Source of the DNA: Lachnospiraceae bacterium
Lineage (GTDB): Bacteria > Bacillota > Clostridia > Lachnospirales > Lachnospiraceae
Reading direction: 5' to 3'
Assembly (NCBI GenBank): GCA_900199595.1
Contig: FZRB01000022.1
Coordinates: 20,851 to 65,527 of the forward strand
Length of the DNA: 44,677 nucleotides
Numbering within the stretch: the first letter of the stretch is position 1; each line of letters begins with the position of its first letter. Below, piece by piece: positions 26,379-33,955 of this stretch. The notes beneath the pieces were generated by a model. It searched no databases. It was not told the origin of the DNA and saw nothing but the letters and a program-made list of their open reading frames with translations. Position numbers and translations under genes: made by a program.

Positions 26379-27319
26379 GACGCCTTACTCCCTTCATATA
26401 TTTTTCGGATAACCTCTTCTGTTGATATCTCCTCAAGCTGAATATCCTTGATCTTATGCTTCTTCTGGGTCTCCTGAATTACATGCATTACATCGGTCTT
26501 TTTCTCATCGATTACCTGCTCATTCCATGACCCATCCTCGAGACGCATACGAAGAGTTCTGTAAGAACCAAAATATGTCTTCAGATGATCTATATCATTG
26601 TCATAGATTTTCTTTCCTTCATCTATTATTACTATTCTGCGGCAAAGTGCATCCACATCCCCCATATCATGAGTTGTCAGAATAACCGTTGTTTCCTTTA
26701 CCTCATTAAGACCACGTATAAGCTCTCTTATCTTTCCCTTCATGGATACATCAAGACCAATGGTCGGTTCATCCAGGAAAACTATTCCGGGATTATGGAG
26801 AAATGCGGCCAATATATCACTAAGTGTTCTCTGCCCCAAAGACATCTGACGGACAGGTTTATGAAGAATCGGTTTTATGTCAACCAAAGAACTGTAAAGC
26901 TCCAGCATATCCTTATAATCCTTCTCTTCCACCATATAGATATCCCTTAACAGCTTAAAAGACTCAATAAGCGGAAGATTCCACCACAGCTGACTTCTCT
27001 GTCCGAAAACAACACCTATATTCTCAGAGTTTCTGGTTCTATCCTTATATGGTACAAGCCCATTTACCATGATGCTTCCTGAGGATGGTTCCAGAACTCC
27101 TGTCATCATTTTTATGGTAGTAGATTTGCCGGCACCGTTTGGTCCCAGATATCCAATTATCTCACCCTTCTCTACAGTCAGAGACACGTCATTTACAGCC
27201 TTTACACTTTTATAGTCTCTTGAAAAAAGATCCTTAAAGCTGCCCTTCAGACCTTCATGACGATTGAGCACCTTGAACTCCTTGCTTACATTTTTCATTA
27301 CAACAACTTCATTTGCCAT
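26375..27319 (-). CDS. ABC transporter ATP-binding protein
   Basis: 314 residues. Walker A GPNGAGKST, Q-loop GQRSQLWW, signature-like LGQRTLSDI, Walker B IVFLDEPT, H-loop TTHDMGD, then a C-terminal tail of about 80 residues as in DrrA/DUF990-linked ATPases. The signature LSGGQ is degenerate (MSLGQR). ATG 27319 is chosen: GGAGG is 6 nt upstream, whereas ATG 27325 touches it. First gene of the exporter operon. Confidence 0.9.
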   Translation of the reverse strand: MANEVVVMKNVSKEFKVLNRHEGLKGSFKDLFSRDYKSVKAVNDVSLTVEKGEIIGYLGPNGAGKSTTIKMMTGVLEPSSGSIMVNGLVPYKDRTRNSENIGVVFGQRSQLWWNLPLIESFKLLRDIYMVEEKDYKDMLELYSSLVDIKPILHKPVRQMSLGQRTLSDILAAFLHNPGIVFLDEPTIGLDVSMKGKIRELIRGLNEVKETTVILTTHDMGDVDALCRRIVIIDEGKKIYDNDIDHLKTYFGSYRTLRMRLEDGSWNEQVIDEKKTDVMHVIQETQKKHKIKDIQLEEISTEEVIRKIYEGSKAS

Positions 27320-27387
27320 AGTCATCCTCCCTGCTCATTTCAAATAAGCCTGTATAAACACTTGCAATTTATTACAATAACAAGTAT

Positions 27388-27417
27388 ATTGTATATTAAA
27401 GGAAAGATATAGGTCAA
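27388..27417 (-). promoter_or_regulatory. Promoter of the ABC exporter operon
   Basis: TTGACC (27412-27417) and TACAAT (27388-27393) at 18 nt, or TATACA (27390-27395) at 16 nt, on the minus strand. Faces away from the AraC gene. Confidence 0.55.
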
Positions 27418-27430
27418 AACTTATATATTT

Positions 27431-27499
27431 TTATAACAATCTTTCACGGATATGTAATATTGTTATAAAATTCGCTATATAAACAACATATTGTTATAA
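27431..27499. promoter_or_regulatory. Three copies of ATTGTTATAA between exporter operon and araC
   Basis: Identical 10-mers at 27431-27440 (minus), 27459-27468 (plus) and 27490-27499 (plus); the first two form an inverted repeat with extended arms, and steps of 28 and 31 nt are near three helical turns. The third overlaps a TATAAT (27495-27500) that could be the araC -10. Reasonable operator for the adjacent AraC protein; inference. Confidence 0.5.
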
Positions 27500-27532
27500 T
27501 AAAAAACATGACAAAAGTAAACCTGGTTCACT

Positions 27533-27585
27533 ACTGTCACAAAAAAGATGACAGTTTGAACCTGATTCAAAGTGTCATCTTTTTG
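27533..27585 (+). terminator. Terminator in the araC leader, with a possible antiterminator
   Basis: AAGATGACAGTTTGA (27545-27559) pairs with TCAAAGTGTCATCTT (27567-27581) except at one position, followed by TTTTTG, only 6 nt before the araC SD. Upstream ACTGTCA (27533-27539) can instead pair with TGACAGT (27549-27555). About 35 nt match the terminator at 24687. Confidence 0.6.
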
Positions 27586-27597
27586 TGAGGTGTGGAA

Positions 27598-28500
27598 ATG
27601 AAACGTGAATTGATGGGATTAATCGTAAAAAGGGAAGATGGTTCGGAGCAGGTCAATTACGACGATGATTCCTTTCCATCATATATCTACGATGGATGGA
27701 TCAAGCCAAATGTAACCTGGGAGAAGGTCCCTCATTTTCATGAGGATATAGAAATGTTGACGGTAAAGTCCGGACGAATGGCTTACTCTGTCAATGGAAA
27801 GCTGGTCACTTTGAACGAGGGTGATACTATTTTCGTGAATTCCAATCAGATTCACTACAGTCTTTCACTGGACAACCAGACTGCTACTTATGTTATTTTT
27901 ATAGCTAATCCGAGTATACTCAACTCTTCTGTTGCTGTTGAAATGCAGGCATTGCAGCCGATACTTAACAACCCGAATCTCAGCTATCTCCGTTTCAGAA
28001 ACATAAATGAAAATACAGAGGCCATACGTAATATCATGCTGACTCTGCCAGATCTGAGAAGGGATCCTTTTCAGATTACAAAGAAGTTCTTTGATATATG
28101 GGAAGTAATTCTAAATCAAAGCAAAACCTATGGAATGCTGGATGAAGAGGCTGAAACTGATATCCATACCAGATCTTTTAAAGCAATGATGTACTATATC
28201 CAGCAGAATTATCGCGAATCCATAACTCTTGATGATATAGCTGCCAGCGGTAATATCAGCAGATCACTTTGCAACAAAGTCTTTCATAAATACGTAGGAG
28301 ATAGTCCTGTGAACTATCTCCTGAATTACCGCGTAAGAAAGGTGGCCGAACTTCTTCGAACCACCTCTCATACTCTGTCTGAAATTGCATCACAAACCGG
28401 TTTCAACGGAACCAGCTATATGTCAGAAATGTTTAAAAAATCATTCGAAATGTCACCCCGGGACTATAGAAAGACCTGGGCAGACAACGACAATACTTAA
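27598..28500 (+). CDS. AraC family transcriptional regulator
   Basis: 300 residues. N-terminal cupin sensor domain (PHFHEDIEMLTVKSG, EGDTIFVNSNQIHYS) and C-terminal double HTH (SITLDDIAASGNISRS...; LSEIASQTGFNGTSYMSEMFKKSF, then SPRDYRKTW). Divergent from the ABC exporter operon and convergent with GH43. Likely controls the exporter and/or itself. Start at ATG 27598 with GAGG 7 nt upstream; an in-frame GTG at 27592 is less likely. Confidence 0.9.
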   Translation: MKRELMGLIVKREDGSEQVNYDDDSFPSYIYDGWIKPNVTWEKVPHFHEDIEMLTVKSGRMAYSVNGKLVTLNEGDTIFVNSNQIHYSLSLDNQTATYVIFIANPSILNSSVAVEMQALQPILNNPNLSYLRFRNINENTEAIRNIMLTLPDLRRDPFQITKKFFDIWEVILNQSKTYGMLDEEAETDIHTRSFKAMMYYIQQNYRESITLDDIAASGNISRSLCNKVFHKYVGDSPVNYLLNYRVRKVAELLRTTSHTLSEIASQTGFNGTSYMSEMFKKSFEMSPRDYRKTWADNDNT

Positions 28501-28530
28501 CTCAGCTCAATATATTTTTTGATGTGTCTG

Positions 28531-29913
28531 TCATTTCATGAATACAAAGCTTTCCAGCTCGAACAGACTTCTTCCTTTGAAATAGTCAGCCATCCATCCG
28601 CTATAATCAGTTTCAAAGGTAAAGAATACTGAATGTCTGCCTGTCACGGCTTCTATCACTTCAGTGATCACAGAATCATCATGACCTATAGTTATACTAC
28701 CTATCTTCTTACCAATAGTATTGACTGATTTAAGTCTGTCAGCAGTATCAACACCATCTATATAAATGTTCATCCTGCAGTCAGTTCCCATACCGCGTAC
28801 TTTAGCTGCAAATTCCATTGTTTTGCTTCCAAAGTCATCTCCAAAATCAAAATACTTATAACCAATAACAGTCTCAGTAGTTATATTCCTGATAACCCTT
28901 GAGAAAACATTTCTCTCGGTTACAAAAGCACCTCCAGTAAGGATACATGCTATATCTGCATCTGTTATCTGGTATGGATTGAGTGAAGTTTCAAATCCAA
29001 GTGAAGTAGTTTCAACCATAGGAATAGTTCCATCAGGAAGTATTTCTATTCTCTCAACACAGCCACGTCTGGACATAATGCTTCCATTGGTCATGCGGTG
29101 ATAGAAAATGTACCACTGTCCATTTACATTTATGATAGAACCATGATCATTTCCATCCGGATAATCAGCTCCACTGTCTACGATATAACCTCTGAACTTA
29201 AAAGGTCCAACCGGACTGTCAGAGGTTGCATAAGCAAGCTTCGGGCAGTCATTCGGAGAATAGATCATATAATATGTATCTCCTACCTTACGCATGGATG
29301 CTGCTTCAAAGAAAAGCTTCTCCTTTGAATCAAAACCATCCTCAGGTCTGAGTTCGCTCGGAATAAAATCCTCGATAAGAGTATCATCGAGTATTTCATA
29401 CATATTATCAGGATTCAGTTCTGCCAGAAATGATTTCAGGTATCCGCAGTATATATATGCCCTGCCATCATCATCCACAAAAACTGCAGGATCTATAAAT
29501 ATACCTCCGTTGCACACCTCTTCGGGAATATTATACTTATATTGTGATAAAACCTTAAAGGGACCTTCAGGATGGTCACTAACAGCAACACAGCCCTTTT
29601 TACCTTCTATATATGCATATAAAAAATATTTTCCGTCCTTCTCTACTACATCAGGAGCAAAAAGCTTAGCCTTGTCTCCAGTCCAGTCAGTATCAGATTC
29701 GTGATCTCTGGTTTTGCCAACTCTGAAAATATCCCCATGACATACCCACTGATTTGGATTATCAACAGGAGCACTCCAGCATTTTAAGACACAGTCACAG
29801 AAGCTTCCCGAACCGGCCTTATCATGTGAACCGTATATATATACCCTGTCGCCGAAAACCCTTGGTTCCCCATCAGGTATATATTCCCACTTTGGTAAAT
29901 ATGGATTTGCCAT
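28531..29913 (-). CDS. GH43 family glycoside hydrolase
   Basis: 460 residues, no signal peptide, so cytoplasmic. Five-bladed GH43 propeller with YIPDGEPRVFG at the start (catalytic base region), FAPDVVEKDGKYFLYAY (pKa-modulating Asp), and LFFEAASMRKVGDTYYMIYS (general acid Glu). The last about 130 residues form a beta-sandwich like a CBM6. Expected activity is arabinofuranosidase or xylosidase on oligosaccharides brought into the cell. It lies 14 nt downstream of a DUF4867 gene, and that pair is divergent from a second AraC regulator. Confidence 0.9.
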   Translation of the reverse strand: MANPYLPKWEYIPDGEPRVFGDRVYIYGSHDKAGSGSFCDCVLKCWSAPVDNPNQWVCHGDIFRVGKTRDHESDTDWTGDKAKLFAPDVVEKDGKYFLYAYIEGKKGCVAVSDHPEGPFKVLSQYKYNIPEEVCNGGIFIDPAVFVDDDGRAYIYCGYLKSFLAELNPDNMYEILDDTLIEDFIPSELRPEDGFDSKEKLFFEAASMRKVGDTYYMIYSPNDCPKLAYATSDSPVGPFKFRGYIVDSGADYPDGNDHGSIINVNGQWYIFYHRMTNGSIMSRRGCVERIEILPDGTIPMVETTSLGFETSLNPYQITDADIACILTGGAFVTERNVFSRVIRNITTETVIGYKYFDFGDDFGSKTMEFAAKVRGMGTDCRMNIYIDGVDTADRLKSVNTIGKKIGSITIGHDDSVITEVIEAVTGRHSVFFTFETDYSGWMADYFKGRSLFELESFVFMK

Positions 29914-29927
29914 TTACGTGGTCTCCT

Positions 29928-30548
29928 TTAAATACTAATATTCTCACCTATAAGTCCAACATATGCACCCTGTCCCGCCTCTGCTGCATCAGGATGAGCT
30001 ATGAGCCACTTGTTTCTTGCCCAGAGCATTTTATCTTCAAGATTCTTCTCAGGTGCCTTATCAAGGTCTGTATTTGTGTTTCTCGGAAGAACAACTGCTA
30101 CTCTGAAGCCATCATCACTAACCATACAAGGAGCATAATGAAGTGATGTTGCATATACTTCAACAACTGCACCTGCAGGAGCCTTAAAAGCTACTACATC
30201 AGATGTATCAAGTTCGCCGCTGATTATATTTTCCTGCTTTGCAAGAAGAAGAACAAAATCAGTTGCACCGATATTAATCTCACTATTTCTGTGATATTCA
30301 AGACAGTTAAGTGCTTTATTGTATCCCCAGCACATTCCCAGCTCTACAGGCATTCCTCCGAACGCATTATCACCAAGCTCTTTAAAAATACCACAAGCCT
30401 CAAGTGAATCGATCCATGGTTCATAAGCAACACCCTCTGCAGGCATTTCAACCTTATTCATAGCTTCGATAAGCTCAGCGGTATCATAACCCTCAAGAAC
30501 CTTTCCAAACTCATTAAACTCAGGATCAAATACAGAATAAATTGTCAT
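29928..30548 (-). CDS. DUF4867 family protein (cupin-like)
   Basis: 206 residues, matching DUF4867 from EGYDTAELIEAM to LWARNKWLIAHPD. A cupin-like barrel is suggested by CLEYHRNSEINIG and a late APAGAVVEVYATSLHYAPC, with possible metal-binding His/Glu, reminiscent of sugar isomerases. Starts at ATG 30548 with GGGAGG. In operon with GH43, so a role in pentose or uronate handling is likely; exact reaction unknown. Confidence 0.8.
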   Translation of the reverse strand: MTIYSVFDPEFNEFGKVLEGYDTAELIEAMNKVEMPAEGVAYEPWIDSLEACGIFKELGDNAFGGMPVELGMCWGYNKALNCLEYHRNSEINIGATDFVLLLAKQENIISGELDTSDVVAFKAPAGAVVEVYATSLHYAPCMVSDDGFRVAVVLPRNTNTDLDKAPEKNLEDKMLWARNKWLIAHPDAAEAGQGAYVGLIGENISI

Positions 30549-30590
30549 GTCAAATACCTCCCATAAATACTTTATTTTTAACACTTTGTA

Positions 30591-30636
30591 ATTATATCAC
30601 ACTAATAACATTAACAAAAGTTATTGTTTTTTGACT
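30591..30636. promoter_or_regulatory. Divergent promoter region of DUF4867-GH43 and araC
   Basis: Minus-strand TATAAT (30591-30596) for the DUF4867 operon and plus-strand TTGACT (30631-30636) for the regulator gene. An AATAAC/GTTATT inverted repeat (30604-30625) sits between and could bind the AraC protein. Confidence 0.5.
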
Positions 30637-30684
30637 ATTTTTTGTTATCATAGAATTAAGTTATAAAAAAGGAAATAAATATAT

Positions 30685-31551
30685 ATGGATAGAGAAATAA
30701 TTAATTATTCTTATATACATGGTGTAGCATTTGCAAAGGAAAATGTACCCACATCTTTCCCACCTCACTGGCATGATTCCGCCGAATTCACACTTATTCT
30801 GAAAAAAGGATGCGAATATAAAATAGGTGAAGAAATATATCGTCCGGATCCGGGAGATATTCTCTTTGTATGGTCACGTGAGCTGCACGAAATAAAGAAA
30901 GCACCTGAAGAGGGATATATACTGCTTCAGTTTTCTTCAGGTCTTGTAGAAAGCAGTACTGATATTGCTACTGCCATAAGATTTCTCAGTAAATTCCATC
31001 ATATTTCAAGTAAAAAAGAGCCGGAGCTCTCAAAAAAAATATCAGATTATATCTATGATTTTATGAATATCTATAACAGCAGCCAGCACTTCATCGAAAC
31101 CAGATGTAAGATAATCATTTATAATATTCTTCTTCTGATCGGTGAATATATCATGGAAGAACATAAAGAGCTGATCGGCAATGAACAGTTTTCTGATGTT
31201 ACATGGAACTATATCCGTACTGCCTGCAGTTATATATCCGAGCATTCTTCCGAGGATATTACACAGACAGACGTTGCTTCAGTAACAGGAATAAGTCCCT
31301 TTTATTTTTCAAAGATCTTTAAGGAATATACCAAGCTTACATTTCCTGCATATCTTGCAAATATCCGCGTACAGAATGCTATCAATCTATTATCGAATGA
31401 GCAGCTTTCTATTACTGACTGCGCTTTTATGGCAGGATTTCAGTCAACTACCACCTTTAATAAAATATTCCGGGAAGCAACAGGCTGCACTCCCCGGGAT
31501 TATCGTAAGCTTCATTCCTCTTCATCTACAACATCATCCTTCAGTGTATAA
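30685..31551 (+). CDS. AraC family transcriptional regulator
   Basis: 288 residues. Cupin sensor (FPPHWHDSAEFTLILKKG, PGDILFVWSRELHEI) and C-terminal AraC HTH pair (DITQTDVASVTGISPFYFSKIFKEY; SITDCAFMAGFQSTTTFNKIFRE, TPRDYRK). Divergent from DUF4867-GH43, the usual arrangement of a sugar-sensing activator and its target operon. SD AAGGAA. Convergent with the condensation-like gene, with only 3 nt between stops. Confidence 0.9.
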   Translation: MDREIINYSYIHGVAFAKENVPTSFPPHWHDSAEFTLILKKGCEYKIGEEIYRPDPGDILFVWSRELHEIKKAPEEGYILLQFSSGLVESSTDIATAIRFLSKFHHISSKKEPELSKKISDYIYDFMNIYNSSQHFIETRCKIIIYNILLLIGEYIMEEHKELIGNEQFSDVTWNYIRTACSYISEHSSEDITQTDVASVTGISPFYFSKIFKEYTKLTFPAYLANIRVQNAINLLSNEQLSITDCAFMAGFQSTTTFNKIFREATGCTPRDYRKLHSSSSTTSSFSV

Positions 31552-31554
31552 CAC

Positions 31555-32781
31555 TTATGATTTCTTAACCCTGTGAACAGTCATTACTGTAGAGTCACCC
31601 AGGGTAGATAATCCTATAATGTTTTTTCCATAGGAAATAACAGGAGGAATAAAAGAGAAATAATCTATTTTCAGTTTTCCATCATCATAGGTGTCAGGTA
31701 TATCGAGTCTTGTCAGATTTGTGATAGAAAGATCCTTTGTCTTTCCCGTATATCCAAGTATTCTGGCAAGCTTTTTTGATGTTTTACTTCTAAATGTTCC
31801 GGCATGTTCAAGATTTATAGCATCCACAAGTGTCGGCTCAAATGCCGCCATAAACGGAAGTATAAAATTGCGGGAACCATCATCCTCCAGCTTATTTGTC
31901 ATAAGCTTCTGAACCTTCTCGGCATTTTTTCTAAAAGGTTTATTATAATTATATGCATACTTTATGGATATACCCGTAGCCTGATTGCCCATACTTCTGT
32001 TCTTGTTTTCTCTAGCATCTACAGCATATCCTATATCCAGCTTTCTTCCCATTCTTCTTAAAAACGCTGTTGTGATATATGCTGTAAAACCTACATTCCA
32101 TTCTTTACAACGGGCTAATTTTTTTGAAACCATAGCCGGAGATATAACATATTCATTTATTACAGAAGCTCTGTCCTTCCAGTATTCTTCATACGCAGCA
32201 TCCATATCTTCGAATGAAAATGTTCTCTTCTCTTCATCCTTAAGCCATTTCTTATTATATGACTTCGGAAAAACCGCCAGCGGGCCTATGCGGTCCTTAA
32301 GTGCTTCATCACTCAGATCACCTGCAGGTATCGTCCTCATTTCCAATACTTCCGGAACATTACCCGAAAGACAGTTCATAAAGGTCTCAATAAAGTAAAC
32401 CAGTGATTTACCATCTCCTCCAAGATGATGAAGAAGAAAGAGTATGCCACAGCCTTCAGCGTCTGACTCATATACGAAGGCCTTCAGATATTCCCCATCT
32501 TCTATCCTGAATCTGTTTTTTTCTTCTCTATGAATTATGTTCTTCCAGGAATTATTCTCGAAGAAAATCCTGTTATTCTCATATGAGCCACTCTCATAGT
32601 ATGCAGAACCATCCTCATCTATAAAGACTCTTGTTCCAAGTATCTCATGGCTCTTCACTGCACACTCGAACGCTTCACGAATAGAATCCTCTGATAAAGC
32701 TCCACATATATGAATTCTCATTGCTATTAATATACTTACATCAAAAAGATCACTTCTTTCAGTCTCTATATTTACCCTCAT
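31555..32781 (-). CDS. Condensation-domain-like (HHxxxDG) acyltransferase
   Basis: 408 residues. Has the chloramphenicol-acetyltransferase/condensation-fold motif HHLGGDG (H118-G124), with a matching DFG-like region not evident. Homologues include NRPS-type condensation domains, alcohol acyltransferases and papA-like enzymes, which join an acyl-thioester to an amine or alcohol. Last gene of a five-gene same-strand cluster. No carrier protein or adenylation domain is visible, so the donor is likely a CoA ester. SD GAGG. Confidence 0.8.
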   Translation of the reverse strand: MRVNIETERSDLFDVSILIAMRIHICGALSEDSIREAFECAVKSHEILGTRVFIDEDGSAYYESGSYENNRIFFENNSWKNIIHREEKNRFRIEDGEYLKAFVYESDAEGCGILFLLHHLGGDGKSLVYFIETFMNCLSGNVPEVLEMRTIPAGDLSDEALKDRIGPLAVFPKSYNKKWLKDEEKRTFSFEDMDAAYEEYWKDRASVINEYVISPAMVSKKLARCKEWNVGFTAYITTAFLRRMGRKLDIGYAVDARENKNRSMGNQATGISIKYAYNYNKPFRKNAEKVQKLMTNKLEDDGSRNFILPFMAAFEPTLVDAINLEHAGTFRSKTSKKLARILGYTGKTKDLSITNLTRLDIPDTYDDGKLKIDYFSFIPPVISYGKNIIGLSTLGDSTVMTVHRVKKS

Positions 32782-32810
32782 AATGATCAGCCTCTGTTTA
32801 GTAATGATTT

Positions 32811-33572
32811 TTAATTAATATATTTACTGATACCTTTCATCCACTGCTTCATAACCAGGCTGTTAGGCATCAGCTTACCATATACATGGAGAAACTTTGC
32901 ATAACCGGTACAAACAGACATTTCCTTACCACGGCTGCTGTCCTTAAGTGCCTTTGTAACCACATTCTCTGCAGTAGTAAGTCCAGGAAAATGTATCTTC
33001 TCTCCGTCTTTATCATTCTGAAGCATTTCTGTATCAACCCAGCCCGGACAAACTGCTGTAACCTTTATTCCTTTATCCTTAAGCTCCTCGTTAAGAGCTC
33101 TGGAATAATACCTTAGAAATACCTTTGTTGAAGAATAAAGATTTATATAAGGAGTAGGCTGAAAAGAAGATGCCGAAGACACATTAAGTATACGGCCTTC
33201 ATCCTCCATATGTGGAAGACACATCTGGATCAGTGTAACAGCTGCTTTACAATTAACATCAATAGTATCTGATATTTCATCTATACTGAACTCATCAGAC
33301 CTCTTAAAAGCCGCAACTCCGGCATTATTGATCAGATATTTTATTTTCTTTCTTGATGATGCAACCTTCTGCTTAACAGAAAAGAGTCCCGAAGACTTAC
33401 TTAGATCTGCAACAACAGGTATGATCTTCTCACCATATTCATCTTTTAACTCCTTAAGCTTAGCTTCGTTTCTTGCAACCGCCCAGACCTCACTTACATC
33501 TTCATCCATAAGTATCTGACGTACAAATTCTCTGCCTATGCCTCCTGTGGCACCTGTTATTAATGCTACCAT
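32811..33572 (-). CDS. Short-chain dehydrogenase/reductase
   Basis: 253 residues. Rossmann TGATGGIG (6-13), NNAGVA, catalytic SSASSFQ...YSSTK (Ser, Tyr-x3-Lys), and PGWVDTEM, typical of classical SDRs of the DltE/YqjQ type. NAD(P)-dependent oxidoreductase, possibly acting on the acyl or alcohol part of the cluster's product. Gap of 20-29 nt to neighbours. Confidence 0.9.
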   Translation of the reverse strand: MVALITGATGGIGREFVRQILMDEDVSEVWAVARNEAKLKELKDEYGEKIIPVVADLSKSSGLFSVKQKVASSRKKIKYLINNAGVAAFKRSDEFSIDEISDTIDVNCKAAVTLIQMCLPHMEDEGRILNVSSASSFQPTPYINLYSSTKVFLRYYSRALNEELKDKGIKVTAVCPGWVDTEMLQNDKDGEKIHFPGLTTAENVVTKALKDSSRGKEMSVCTGYAKFLHVYGKLMPNSLVMKQWMKGISKYIN

Positions 33573-33592
33573 CTCTTTTCTTCCATCCTTTA

Positions 33593-33955
33593 CTACTCAT
33601 TTATTTCTTTTTTTATGGAAATAAAACCATACTGCTCAAGCATTCGCATATATTCTGATAATCTTTCATATAAAGGCTCAGCCTCATCACCATAATGTTC
33701 TTTTACCTTAATACCAAGATCATATATACTTGTCTCTCCATCAATAAGAGGCCAGACAAAGTTCCCTATTCCCTGAAGATGAATCTGTGATACTTCAGGT
33801 TTTTTCAGAGTCTTTTGTGCGATCCTATTGAAAATGCCTTTATTCTCCACAAATATAGTTACATTTCCTTCTTTATCCTGATCCCATTTATAACTTTCTA
33901 TTCTCTGCGGTATGTAATCAAGATAATTAGTGGATTTATTCTTTTTATTACTCAT
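33593..33955 (-). CDS. PqqD-like (RiPP recognition element) protein
   Basis: 120 residues. C-terminal about 85 residues resemble the PqqD winged-helix fold: GNFVWPLIDGETSIYDLGIKVKEHYG is the typical core, preceded by the KNKGIF-type strand region. In RiPP pathways such domains bind a leader peptide and present it to a modifying enzyme. Here its start overlaps the end of the OPT transporter gene by 8 nt, and no radical SAM gene is present, so the partner is unclear. Confidence 0.78.
   Translation of the reverse strand: MSNKKNKSTNYLDYIPQRIESYKWDQDKEGNVTIFVENKGIFNRIAQKTLKKPEVSQIHLQGIGNFVWPLIDGETSIYDLGIKVKEHYGDEAEPLYERLSEYMRMLEQYGFISIKKEINE

Noticed and set aside
24687-27585. Complete mobile element bounded by the repeats
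   Set aside because: The enclosed genes are a normal exporter operon; no transposase or target-site duplication is visible.
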